Part shown: positions 53,396 to 62,401 of the stretch, one piece after another
Position numbering within the stretch: the first letter of the stretch is position 1
Layout: each line of letters begins with the position of its first letter
Assembly (NCBI RefSeq): GCF_001045465.1
Contig: NZ_LFND01000003.1
Coordinates: 186,001 to 250,000, forward strand
Length of the DNA stretch: 64,000 bases
Reading direction: 5' to 3'
Source of the DNA: Chryseobacterium angstadtii
GTDB taxonomy: Bacteria > Bacteroidota > Bacteroidia > Flavobacteriales > Weeksellaceae
Notes under the pieces: generated by a model
Told to the model about the DNA's origin: nothing
Databases searched by the model: none
The model's input: only the letters and a program-made list of their open reading frames with translations
Made by a program: the position numbers and the translations under genes

Positions 53396-56300
53396 ATCTA
53401 AAGTTACCCCAGCTTTCTACCATCAGAATTCAATGCAATGAAGACATTGGGACCGCAGTTATATACTTTCCAGATGCTGATACTGATTATGTATATATTT
53501 TAACCGCTAAACATTGCTTAGTTGGAGAAAAGTTTAACAAAACATATTCTAAAGAAGGAATACTACTGGATCAAATTTTTAATGATGAGTCTTTGACCTA
53601 TCATTCATATGTTCTTTCAGATACTGCAGTCGTGATAACCTCTGTAAATAATGAAGAAGATCTGGCCTTAATTATTGTACCTGCGAATGATATAGTAGCG
53701 CTAACCGGAAAAAGGTTTTTCAGTCAGGTTATTGATGCGGATGATACTATCCAAGAATATACAGTTAGGGGATTCGCAAATTTTAATGATCAAAAAGACG
53801 ACCAGCCTTTTTCGCTTAAATTTCTTGAAAATAAAAAGCATAATCCGAATATTTTTACATTGCATCATGAAGGATCACTAGATACTTTTTATCAACAGGC
53901 CATGTCAAATGTAGCTGGTCTTTCAGGATCAGGAGCATATGCCGATCTGTTCGGAAATCTCTATTTTGTAGGAATAATTCATACTTACGTAGATGGAAAT
54001 ACATTTATAGCAACGAAGGTTTTAGCTTATAATAACCTCATTGATCCTAACAAATTCAAACTCATCGAAGAATTGAAACCCGAAACTAATCCTGAAATAT
54101 TGGATAGTTATGGGAAAATGGATAAAAATAGAGAAATAATTAATTTGAGAACTAGGGAGACAGTTGGTTCATTCACTGTTCATCGTGACACATCCCTTTT
54201 GATTCGTGCTATTAAAGAAAATAATCTTGTCGTTATCCATGGAAAGCCCGGTGTAGGAAAATCAGCTCTGGCGAAAGCCGTCGTGAAAGAATTAAAATCC
54301 GAAGGTGATTATACTGTCATTACGCTTACTCCAGAAAATCTCTACTGTAATACCTTAGATGAAGCGATGAAGAGTGCCGGATATAATGCGACAATCCAAC
54401 AAATTGTCGGTAGTCCTTTATCCGCACGAAATGTTTTGATTTGGATTGAAAGTTTTGAAAAATTAATAGAATCCGAATTTTCGGGGGCATTTAATGAATT
54501 GCTCCAAATTATGAAATCAAATTCGCGCATAATTCTTTTAATAACAGTTAGGGAATATTTATTACAGAGGTTTCGCATTCATTTTTATTTTGAGCTTCCA
54601 AAAAATAATACATATTTAGAAGTCAATGATTTTAATGATGGAGAGATACAACTAGTTCAGGATGCCATCCCCCAACTTAAAACATTACTTGAAAACCCAA
54701 AAATCAAACATTTACTTCATAACCCCTATTATCTTGACAAGGCAGTTCGTATTATTCCTTTCCTGGAAAGTGAGCAACAATTAGATGAAATAAAATTTAA
54801 GAAGTTGATGTGGCAGCACATAGTAGAGAATGGAAATACCGCCAGAGGAGCTGTTTTTTACGAAATTTGTGTAAAAAGATCACGAGAAATGTGCCTCTTC
54901 ACCGACTTTCCAGGAAGCGAAGACACGATTTCTCAACTTTTGAGGGACAATATTATACAACAGAACGATATCGGAATAAATCCTGAATATAGTCCCTCAC
55001 ACGATATTTTAGAGGATTGGGCGCTGATAAGATTTATTTCAGAGCAAAAAAAGCTGATGCCAGACAGTAGAACTTTCTTAGAATCCATGGAAAATAACCC
55101 TGCAATAAAAAGAGCATTTCGGTTGTGGATGGAAGAGTTCTACCTTACTGAGCCGGTCAAATCGGTAAGTTTCGTTCATGAACTTTTGCAAGATAGCTTA
55201 TTGTCGCAATCATGGAAAGACGAACTTTTAGTTGTATCACTCCGTTCCAGGAATGCTGCAATACTTTTAGATGCACTAAAAGATAATCTTCTTAACAACG
55301 AAGGGCGATTCCTGAAACAGATAATGTTTTTACTCCAGATCGGATGTAAACGTATCGACCCGGCCAAACAAAGTTTAGATCAGTTATTGCCAACAGGTTC
55401 CGGATGGGACTATATTATTGACTTTATTTGGGATAATTATGCTACAATTTCATCGTTCAAAATCGATACCGAATACATAGCACTTATTGAGGCGTGGTCG
55501 AAACAACTACCTGACTTCAATCCTCAAATAATCCCATCATGTGCCAAAAGTGTTGCCAACTTTTTGGAAGACTTCGTTCATCGAGTTCAGAAAGCATTTA
55601 TTGGAGCGGTAAAATATGATTCAGTGAGCTCGGTATTAGAGCCCTATGTAAAAATAATCTTTCAACTGACCGCTTCGGACCCTTCGTTAGTTGAAAACTT
55701 AATACAGGCTGCTAAAAACCCACATGTTGGAAATGAGCGATGGAATAATATCCAATTTTTAAATCAAATTCGAAAATGTATTACTGAAGGCGTCATGGCT
55801 GACCAAATATGCCGTTTTTTCCCACATGATGTATTGGAGATTGCGAGGGAAGATTGGTTAAATAAAGAAGAAGATAGAAGACCACCTTATACTCCTATCC
55901 ATTTTCGTAGGTCCGATGCAAGGGATTTCGGTTTGAGCCGACGATTTAATACCGAACATGGTTTTCCAAGTGCCTATCACACATTTTTTTATTGGATGTT
56001 TCTCTATCATCCAGATAAAGCATTAGATTTCATTATCATTTTTTTAAATGCTGCGTTTGAAAAAAACCAAAGCGTTTTAAAATCGCAAGGTGAGGATATT
56101 GAAGATATTACCGTAAGCTTCCACGATGGCACTTCGAAGTCTTATTATGGGACCTATGACTATTGGTCTATGTATCGAAGTAAAAGATCTGAAAACCGGC
56201 ATATCGCCTCCTTATTAATGGCTCTTGAAGCTGGACTTTTAGACTTAATTGGGGAAACAACAGATCAACAATTAAAAGGGTACCTTCAAAAAATTATCAA

Positions 56301-58275
56301 AGAATCTAACAATGTTGCATTTCTGGGAATTACGATAAGTGTAATACAAGCACATCCTGAACTTTTAGATGAAAATTCGGTTTGTTTATTAGGTATACCA
56401 ATTTTTTTCTGGTGGGAATCAAGCCGATGGATGTCAGAATTATATACTAATGAAGTATTCAATGATGATGAATACGAGAAAAATGAAAGAACCAAGTCCA
56501 ATTCAAAAGTTCACCGGCGAAAATACTATCAGGGCCTCGTAGGTTTTGTTTTTGATTATATGTTTATCTATCGGACCCATAATGATCTATTATATAAGGA
56601 AATTGATAAAATGTGGGAACAGGCTCCAGCTGAGGAATTTCAATGGAGAAAGTTTCTATTTGATATGGATGCCCGTAAATACCAATTTATACCAGTTGAA
56701 TATAACGGTAAAAAAATGCTCCAGATTCAACCAGCCTATGATGAGGAAGTTCGAAAAAATGTGACAGAAACTAATGATCTTGACACAATACCAGCTGTTA
56801 ATGTTATCTGGGCAAAAGATGCGTATGACAATAAACCTATTGATGATCACCATTACGAAAAGTGGCGAGAAGGATATGATTATATTCAACAATCAAAGGG
56901 TCACTTTGATTTTATGACTTCGAAAACTCTGATGGCATCATTAGGTTTACGCGATTTTTTTACAGAAATGGACGAGGAGCAATTAGTATGGTGCCGGAAA
57001 ATAATCATGGACTTTGCAGAAAAAAATCTGATGGGCCAAGAATCTATGGATATGTATCTTGACGTTTTTGGTAAGCAGGCGGCTCTTACTGGTCTTTCAT
57101 ATAATATTAATTACGGAACAGACGAAAAAACTATACTGAAAATAAAGGAATTAATTTTTCGATTGCTTATAAGTGGATTGGACGAACAGGAACGAATTGC
57201 GCTTCAAGCTGGGATAGCACATCAACTCGTAAAAGATGATCCTGATTTTGTATTAAATTGCTGGTATGGCCTGTTATCCTTCATAGAATACAAAAAAGAA
57301 ATGAATTCTATTGAACAACGCCGCAGGGATGCTATGTGGATGTACGGGGAGGAAACGGAAAATGAGAATACAGATGTTGTAAAGGAGGAAGAATTTGTGG
57401 ATCATTTAACAACAGTGGTTCTTAATGGCAGTATTGAAAAACCTGCAAAACTATCATTCACTCTTGATATGCCCACTCACTGGCTTCTTGATGATGCTCT
57501 GCGCATTATACCTTGGACAACGACAGTTGCGGAACAACATAACATGGTACAAGAAGTTCTTAAACTTCACCTGGAATTTTTAGGAGACAAAAAATCTTGG
57601 AGCAAGTCTGATTTTTTTGAAAGTAGACATGCATTCACGTTCTTCTATCCAAGATTTTTACTTTCACAATCCGTTGAAATTTCAAAGCCTCTTTTTAAGG
57701 AATTATTGAATCTTACCATAACTGAAGACAAAAAGCTAAATACCACTGATGTAACAAATTATTTGTATCGGCTCCTCAAAGAATTTATCCGGTCTGTTGC
57801 AAATGGCTCACCTAAAGATAATTTTTGGGCACTCTGGGATGTTTTACGAGAGTGGACACTTGAGAATGAAACAACGGTTTACATACCGCTCTTTTTTATG
57901 GATCTTGATTGGACTGCGGAATCGGAAAATTGGCATGTGCTTGAAGGAAAAAGCCTTTATTATAAAGAGTTTATTACCAAATATGGATTTAACAAAATAA
58001 ACGAGTGCATCAAATTTTTGAGTGGTGTGGCTTTTCAGCAGTTTATGCCGGAATCTTTAAGTTGGGTGGCCTTGATGCTTAAAAGCCAAAATGCTTACGA
58101 AGTGAATAGGAAGCTATTGGAAAACTTCGCTGAGAAAGCTTTTTACAAATATGGAAACGACATAAAAACTAACAAAGAATTGCTGGCTGATTATCTCTTT
58201 ATCTTGGATTTTCTAATAACTATCATTTCCCCAAAAGCATACATGTTGAAAGATGAATTAATACAGTACAAATAA
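53392..58275 (+). CDS. Trypsin-like protease fused to a STAND-type P-loop NTPase, 1627 aa
   Basis: Residues 1-210 form a trypsin-like serine protease with an intact triad: His41 (TAKHC), Asp90 (EEDLAL) and Ser178 (GLSGSG). A P-loop domain follows with Walker A HGKPGVGKSA (283-292), a Walker B-like LIWIESFEKL (349-358, acidic but with Glu) and a sensor-like LLITVREYLL. Residues about 450-1627 form a large, mostly helical, unrecognised sensor region with Trp-rich segments. The protease-NTPase-sensor plan matches STAND defence proteins, where target recognition drives oligomerisation and activates the effector. It is coupled to an MBL gene upstream and a PD-(D/E)XK gene 4 nt downstream. Antiviral function is inferred. 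Confidence 0.8.
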   Translation: MNLKLPQLSTIRIQCNEDIGTAVIYFPDADTDYVYILTAKHCLVGEKFNKTYSKEGILLDQIFNDESLTYHSYVLSDTAVVITSVNNEEDLALIIVPANDIVALTGKRFFSQVIDADDTIQEYTVRGFANFNDQKDDQPFSLKFLENKKHNPNIFTLHHEGSLDTFYQQAMSNVAGLSGSGAYADLFGNLYFVGIIHTYVDGNTFIATKVLAYNNLIDPNKFKLIEELKPETNPEILDSYGKMDKNREIINLRTRETVGSFTVHRDTSLLIRAIKENNLVVIHGKPGVGKSALAKAVVKELKSEGDYTVITLTPENLYCNTLDEAMKSAGYNATIQQIVGSPLSARNVLIWIESFEKLIESEFSGAFNELLQIMKSNSRIILLITVREYLLQRFRIHFYFELPKNNTYLEVNDFNDGEIQLVQDAIPQLKTLLENPKIKHLLHNPYYLDKAVRIIPFLESEQQLDEIKFKKLMWQHIVENGNTARGAVFYEICVKRSREMCLFTDFPGSEDTISQLLRDNIIQQNDIGINPEYSPSHDILEDWALIRFISEQKKLMPDSRTFLESMENNPAIKRAFRLWMEEFYLTEPVKSVSFVHELLQDSLLSQSWKDELLVVSLRSRNAAILLDALKDNLLNNEGRFLKQIMFLLQIGCKRIDPAKQSLDQLLPTGSGWDYIIDFIWDNYATISSFKIDTEYIALIEAWSKQLPDFNPQIIPSCAKSVANFLEDFVHRVQKAFIGAVKYDSVSSVLEPYVKIIFQLTASDPSLVENLIQAAKNPHVGNERWNNIQFLNQIRKCITEGVMADQICRFFPHDVLEIAREDWLNKEEDRRPPYTPIHFRRSDARDFGLSRRFNTEHGFPSAYHTFFYWMFLYHPDKALDFIIIFLNAAFEKNQSVLKSQGEDIEDITVSFHDGTSKSYYGTYDYWSMYRSKRSENRHIASLLMALEAGLLDLIGETTDQQLKGYLQKIIKESNNVAFLGITISVIQAHPELLDENSVCLLGIPIFFWWESSRWMSELYTNEVFNDDEYEKNERTKSNSKVHRRKYYQGLVGFVFDYMFIYRTHNDLLYKEIDKMWEQAPAEEFQWRKFLFDMDARKYQFIPVEYNGKKMLQIQPAYDEEVRKNVTETNDLDTIPAVNVIWAKDAYDNKPIDDHHYEKWREGYDYIQQSKGHFDFMTSKTLMASLGLRDFFTEMDEEQLVWCRKIIMDFAEKNLMGQESMDMYLDVFGKQAALTGLSYNINYGTDEKTILKIKELIFRLLISGLDEQERIALQAGIAHQLVKDDPDFVLNCWYGLLSFIEYKKEMNSIEQRRRDAMWMYGEETENENTDVVKEEEFVDHLTTVVLNGSIEKPAKLSFTLDMPTHWLLDDALRIIPWTTTVAEQHNMVQEVLKLHLEFLGDKKSWSKSDFFESRHAFTFFYPRFLLSQSVEISKPLFKELLNLTITEDKKLNTTDVTNYLYRLLKEFIRSVANGSPKDNFWALWDVLREWTLENETTVYIPLFFMDLDWTAESENWHVLEGKSLYYKEFITKYGFNKINECIKFLSGVAFQQFMPESLSWVALMLKSQNAYEVNRKLLENFAEKAFYKYGNDIKTNKELLADYLFILDFLITIISPKAYMLKDELIQYK

Positions 58276-58279
58276 AAAT

Positions 58280-58810
58280 ATGAAAATAGAAATCATTGTA
58301 AAAAATATCAAAGACGCCATAAATGTTCTACTTGAAAAAGAAACTGGTAATCTAGCAAGAGGTCTTAATGAACTTAATATTTCTACTCATCTGGCCTTTT
58401 ATTTAAAGCCTTTTTTCCCCCAGTTCGACGTTGATCCCGAATATAATGGTGACATAGATAAGCCAAATGATAGGAAGGCGCTGGATATAGCAGAAAATCG
58501 CATGATGGAAATAGGTTTTAAACCAAATGAAAATGATAATTACAAAATAAGTCCTGACATCATTATTCATCGAAGGCAGACAAACGACCATAACTTAGTT
58601 GTAATCGAAGTAAAAAAGGACAGCCATACAAGAAAACATAAAGAATTTGACCTGATTAAACTTGAACACCTAACCATTGATTTTCTTGGTAATCATTACA
58701 ATTACAAATTAGGTATAGCAATAATTTTTGGAACTAAAAAGAATACGGGCAAATACGATATTCGTTTTTTCCAAAACGGCAGGGAATTCCTGGAAGAAAA
58801 CATAGTTTAG
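58280..58810 (+). CDS. PD-(D/E)XK nuclease-like protein of the cassette
   Basis: A 176-residue protein with a PD-(D/E)XK core: SPDIIIH (Asp93), LVVIEVKK (Glu110, Lys112) and an N-terminal helix with NELNIS before it. It has the size of small stand-alone restriction-like domains. The start is 4 nt after the giant protease-NTPase stop, so it is almost certainly in the same operon. Its end overlaps the stop of a minus-strand gene by 4 nt. Likely a second effector or DNA-processing component; no methylase is nearby. Confidence 0.7.
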   Translation: MKIEIIVKNIKDAINVLLEKETGNLARGLNELNISTHLAFYLKPFFPQFDVDPEYNGDIDKPNDRKALDIAENRMMEIGFKPNENDNYKISPDIIIHRRQTNDHNLVVIEVKKDSHTRKHKEFDLIKLEHLTIDFLGNHYNYKLGIAIIFGTKKNTGKYDIRFFQNGREFLEENIV

Positions 58811-59343
58811 TACTTATAATCTATGTATTTTAATAATTGCATCACTGAATAGTCTATTTTCATAATGTATTCGTCTTCGCCGCCGTAGTCTCGTAGAAAT
58901 CGGTCAGAAAAACCGTATCCGCCATTAGCTTTTGCTTTTTTTAATACATCGCTAAGGGGGTAAAAGGTATTTCTGTATTTCCCTTTATTGATTTCCAATG
59001 ATGGCAGACAATCTTTTGTATCGCATATAATCCAATAGCCTTTTCGCTCACCGAATCTTACAGCCGAATATGCCGTATTTGTAAAGCTCGCAATGTATTC
59101 TGCTTTAGATCTACGGGGAATGCTTCTGATCAGTATAGGTTTCGTCTTTGGGATGAAATTTCTTAATACAATTTCCCATACGTCATAATAAGCCTTAAAT
59201 TTTTCACTTCGGTCCGTATAGACCCAGTTACAGATAAAGGTTATTGTATCGGCTGAAGGTATGATATCTTTCTCAAAAATATCAATTAGGTTTTGAGCTA
59301 TTTCTTGCTTTTTGGAAGTTGTTAGGCGATAATAATCCTTCAT
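58807..59343 (-). CDS. Unknown protein with ADP-ribosyltransferase-like motifs
   Basis: A 178-residue soluble protein. It shows, in order, PILIRSIP (Arg73), IASFTNTAYSAVRFG (Ser86 and Thr88, with a following A..FG pattern), WIICDTKD, and GGEDEYIM (Glu156-x-Glu158). This order resembles the R-S-E signature of ADP-ribosyltransferases (R, STS, ExE). The R-to-S spacing of 13 residues is shorter than in most toxins, so the call is tentative. It is second in a two-gene minus-strand unit after a membrane protein and converges on the candidate defence operon. Confidence 0.4.
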   Translation of the reverse strand: MKDYYRLTTSKKQEIAQNLIDIFEKDIIPSADTITFICNWVYTDRSEKFKAYYDVWEIVLRNFIPKTKPILIRSIPRRSKAEYIASFTNTAYSAVRFGERKGYWIICDTKDCLPSLEINKGKYRNTFYPLSDVLKKAKANGGYGFSDRFLRDYGGEDEYIMKIDYSVMQLLKYIDYKY

Positions 59344-59376
59344 GATTGCTTTATTTTTTTGGGAGAAAAGGGTAAA

Positions 59377-60117
59377 TTAATTATTGTATTTAATGTAGCG
59401 CTCTAAAGCGCTTTGATATGCGAGAGAATCTATAATTCTGTCGCTCGGAAGACTTGCAAGATACATTTCCAAAAGATCTTCCGTCGCATTATCATACTTC
59501 ACTCCAATTACACTTCCAAGGAAAACAAAAAGAAAATTTTGACCAAAATAAGTATATGCTGCAGATTGGTATATTCCTCCACAACCTTGTTGTTTTTTAT
59601 TATTTGATTCAAATGCTGGGATTAAATTCGCAAAATATTTGTTAAAAAGAGCTCGTAATTGCTTTTTATTTTCAATCGCAAAAGCGGGATATAAATCTTC
59701 AAAAAGCTGATACCTAATGTTGATAAACTCTCTCCTGAATAATGGATTTTCGTCTTTAACGACATCAATTCTAGCATCAGTGATGGTTTTCCAATCAGAA
59801 TATCGGTCAAGTCTAACCTTGTCAATATTTGCTCTTTCTGCTGCTTTAAGCCTTTCAATACCGTAATAAGCGAGTATGATTGTGATTGTTGCGGCAAACA
59901 ATCCATTAAATTTGCTGAATTGATTAATGTAAAAACTCATACCATCAGGTGAAAAGTCGAAATGATTTTCGAACAGTAACCTTTGAGTTGAAATAAATGC
60001 AATAAATGATAATACAAACATGCATATGGCAACCAATATGATTATAAATCTGAAAATAGACCCGATGTTCAGAATTGATTCTAGGTATCGATAAATAAGT
60101 TGAGAAATACTTTTCAT
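59377..60117 (-). CDS. Two-helix membrane protein
   Basis: A 246-residue protein with hydrophobic helices at about 20-42 (FRFIIILVAICMFVLSFIAF) and 70-88 (LFAATITIILAYYGI), then a soluble, charged C-terminal domain of about 150 residues with KKQQGCGGIY. The layout of two helices followed by a cytosolic domain is shared with abortive-infection membrane proteins, but I do not recognise a family. It precedes the ADP-ribosyltransferase-like gene by 33 nt and is probably in the same operon. Confidence 0.6.
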   Translation of the reverse strand: MKSISQLIYRYLESILNIGSIFRFIIILVAICMFVLSFIAFISTQRLLFENHFDFSPDGMSFYINQFSKFNGLFAATITIILAYYGIERLKAAERANIDKVRLDRYSDWKTITDARIDVVKDENPLFRREFINIRYQLFEDLYPAFAIENKKQLRALFNKYFANLIPAFESNNKKQQGCGGIYQSAAYTYFGQNFLFVFLGSVIGVKYDNATEDLLEMYLASLPSDRIIDSLAYQSALERYIKYNN

Positions 60118-60360
60118 TATTGGTCGCTTTTATAGATAACTAAGATATAAAAAAATAGTAAAATTAGAAGAATGATAATGCGTATCAAATCGTTAGTGTG
60201 TTCAACTAAATTTTTAACAGAGGAATCAGCTGTAAACTTACGAGTAAAAAAAGAATGGTGTTAATCAGAAAATAAATAAAACATCAGCAAATAAATCATT
60301 TACTTCTTCACAAATATTTCATCTTGTGATACAAAACGTCTTTTTAATTCACAAAAACGA

Positions 60361-60386
60361 TGGTGAATTCACCAGTGATTTCACCA
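60361..60386. promoter_or_regulatory. Palindrome with extra half-site, possible operator
   Basis: TGGTGAATTCACCA is a perfect 14-bp palindrome (60361-60374); TTCACCA recurs at 60380-60386. Three half-sites with regular spacing resemble a repressor operator. A TAnnTTTG-like TATTTTTG follows at 60399-60406 on the plus strand. Confidence 0.4.
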
Positions 60387-60725
60387 CCGATCTAAAGTTA
60401 TTTTTGGATAAATAAAAACTATTAAATACTTTATTAAGCTGATTATCAATGCGTTGAGAAAAATAAGATAATATCAATAACTAACTGAATAACAGTTATA
60501 TACGCAAAAAAAACTTACTTATAAACTGGGCATTTTGTCCCTCATTTTTAAAATTATAAAGTTTAAACACAAGTATGAACTTAAAAATCTGTCAGAAATG
60601 AGCAATTTTTACTATTATCAAATCGTCAAAATATAACTCATTTTTTGATCATTATGCTTCCTAAAAAATTGACAATAATTTCTTGAATTACAGTGGGAAA
60701 TAATGAAAGTTGTTTCTATTATATT

Positions 60726-60755
60726 TTGTTCATTTTTATAAAATCCGTAAATTTG
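60726..60755 (+). promoter_or_regulatory. Consensus promoter of the candidate ncRNA
   Basis: TTG (60726-60728), 19-nt spacer, TAAATTTG (60748-60755): a full match to the Bacteroidota -33/-7 consensus. No coding frame follows within the next 170 nt. Confidence 0.72.
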
Positions 60756-60761
60756 TAAGAG

Positions 60762-60930
60762 TTATTATTGGTTTGTGCGAATTTATCCCTTATATGTCCC
60801 TCAATGGTGACAGACCATTGAAAACTAGGACTTTCCAAGTTCTGCATCGGGAAGTAGATGTGGTATTTTAGATTTCAATTATAATAATATAAAATCCCTT
60901 TGAATGTGATATTTAAGGGGATTTTTTTTT
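60762..60930 (+). ncRNA. Candidate stand-alone structured ncRNA, about 170 nt
   Basis: Between a consensus promoter and a terminator there are two hairpins. One is 8 bp: TCAATGGT (60801-60808) with ACCATTGA (60814-60821), loop GACAG. The second is 7 bp with one G-U pair: ACTTTCC (60830-60836) with GGGAAGT (60849-60855). No open frame fits. The 5' end is inferred from the promoter. It does not match tRNA, SRP RNA or a riboswitch I can recognise. It sits between a candidate defence locus and a PIN nuclease gene. Confidence 0.55.
60891..60930 (+). terminator. Intrinsic terminator of the candidate ncRNA
   Basis: AAAATCCCTT (60891-60900) pairs with AAGGGGATTTT (60915-60925) with one bulged G; the 3' arm runs into nine T (60922-60930). 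Confidence 0.75.
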
Positions 60931-61159
60931 AATGTGTGATTAATTCCTTCAGTTAGATTCTTCATACCTAATATTTATAATCAGAATCAAACAACAAAAT
61001 AAAATGATTTGTAATTGTAAATCAGATAGATAATGTTGGGTTTTTATATTAAAAATTGAGGAATTATAGGGTGAAATAATTGTGTCTTACAAAGGTTAGT
61101 ATTTATAAGGTATAATCTTTTTTTATATTTTAGGTGGTATTAAATTAAATTTAAAAAGA

Positions 61160-62194
61160 ATGGATATTGTTTTAGATTCAAACATTTATAGAGGAGATTG
61201 GTATTTAAAGTCAAATGATCTTACAATTCTTAGAGATTATTTGGGTAAAACTGATTCGAGTTTTGTTTTGCCACAAATAATTTTAGAAGAAGTAATGGGA
61301 TTATATAAAAGAAATTTAGAAGAAGAAATAAATTCATTATCCAAAATATCAGAGAACTTAAATTATTTGTTAAATAGGGTACTTTTGAAGGAATTGGAAG
61401 TAAATATTGAACAAGAGTCTGAGAAGTATATAAACCTTTTGATAAGAAAATTAGGTATTACAAATAGCAAAATAGTTGAATATGATAATGACTTTTTACC
61501 GAAAATAATTGAAAGAGCAATACAAAAAAGAAAGCCATTTAAAGATGAAGATAGAGGATTTAGAGATTGTATAATATGGCTAACATTACTAAAATATACT
61601 GAGAAATCACATGAAAAGCAGATCGTATTTATTAGTAATAACCCAACTGATTTCGGAGACAATAAACAGAATCCTATTTTACACCCTGATTTACAAAAAG
61701 ATTGTGATGAACTTAATATAAAAGTCAATTATTTTAAAAGTATTAAAGACTTTACTGAAAAACACTCTAAGAAAATAGATGAATTTGATACCGATTGGTT
61801 GTCTAAAAATATTGATATAAGTTTATTATCAGATATAGCAAGAGAAAAAATAGACCAAAGCAGTCCTCATTATGTAAAGAACTGGTTCGAATGGAGAACA
61901 GAATTAGATAGTGCAGATTCTTTTAAAACAATTAATGTAAACTTTAATGATTTTGAAGATATTTTTATTTATGAAATGGTAAATGGAGATTTTATAATAA
62001 ATTTTACTGGATGGGCAGATACAAAAATTAATTTTGAATATTACGATTATGGTTATTTTGAGAATACAATTAAAAATAAAACAGAAATAGCTAAAACTGT
62101 TTTCTATGTAAGTGCTGTTTACAAAAATAATATAATTGAAGAGATAGAAATAAATGATTTTCTTATCAATAAAGAAGGAAAATTCGGTCATTAA
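61160..62194 (+). CDS. PIN-domain nuclease (DUF4935-like)
   Basis: A 344-residue protein whose first about 190 residues form a PIN domain. Acidic metal ligands appear in VLDSNIY (Asp6), ILEEVMG (Glu), DRGFRDCIIW (Asp) and the typical strand VFISNNPTDF. The C-terminal about 130 residues are an unknown beta-rich domain, as in DUF4935-containing proteins. PIN domains usually cut RNA. No antitoxin-like partner lies directly upstream, though a candidate ncRNA ends 230 nt before. The region is strongly AT-rich, more than its neighbours, which suggests separate acquisition. Confidence 0.78.
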   Translation: MDIVLDSNIYRGDWYLKSNDLTILRDYLGKTDSSFVLPQIILEEVMGLYKRNLEEEINSLSKISENLNYLLNRVLLKELEVNIEQESEKYINLLIRKLGITNSKIVEYDNDFLPKIIERAIQKRKPFKDEDRGFRDCIIWLTLLKYTEKSHEKQIVFISNNPTDFGDNKQNPILHPDLQKDCDELNIKVNYFKSIKDFTEKHSKKIDEFDTDWLSKNIDISLLSDIAREKIDQSSPHYVKNWFEWRTELDSADSFKTINVNFNDFEDIFIYEMVNGDFIINFTGWADTKINFEYYDYGYFENTIKNKTEIAKTVFYVSAVYKNNIIEEIEINDFLINKEGKFGH

Positions 62195-62401
62195 ATATGA
62201 TTAGTGAACTCGGATTTTCTTATTTAGTTTTTGAACTAGATAACTTAAAATTGAATAAAAAAATATTAAAGTAAAATAATAATCTACAATAATGTCAAAC
62301 TTAGAAGGATTAGGTTTACAAAACTTTAGGACTTTCGCTAAGACGGAGTGAGTATTTAAATACAATTCCAGTTGGTGGGATATTAAAAAAATTATTAACT
62401 G

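Larger units (their letters stand above)
60118..61159. other. 1-kb gene-free stretch
   Basis: There is no convincing coding frame. The stretch contains the 14-bp palindrome TGGTGAATTCACCA at 60361-60374 with a repeated TTCACCA at 60380-60386, and a stand-alone ncRNA gene candidate (60726-60930, listed separately). The rest is AT-rich and otherwise unremarkable. Confidence 0.6.

Noticed and set aside
60726..60930. The ncRNA candidate as a retron RNA, CRISPR tracrRNA or SRP RNA
   Set aside because: No reverse transcriptase, cas gene or CRISPR array is in the window, and the SRP GGAA/AGCAG loop is absent.
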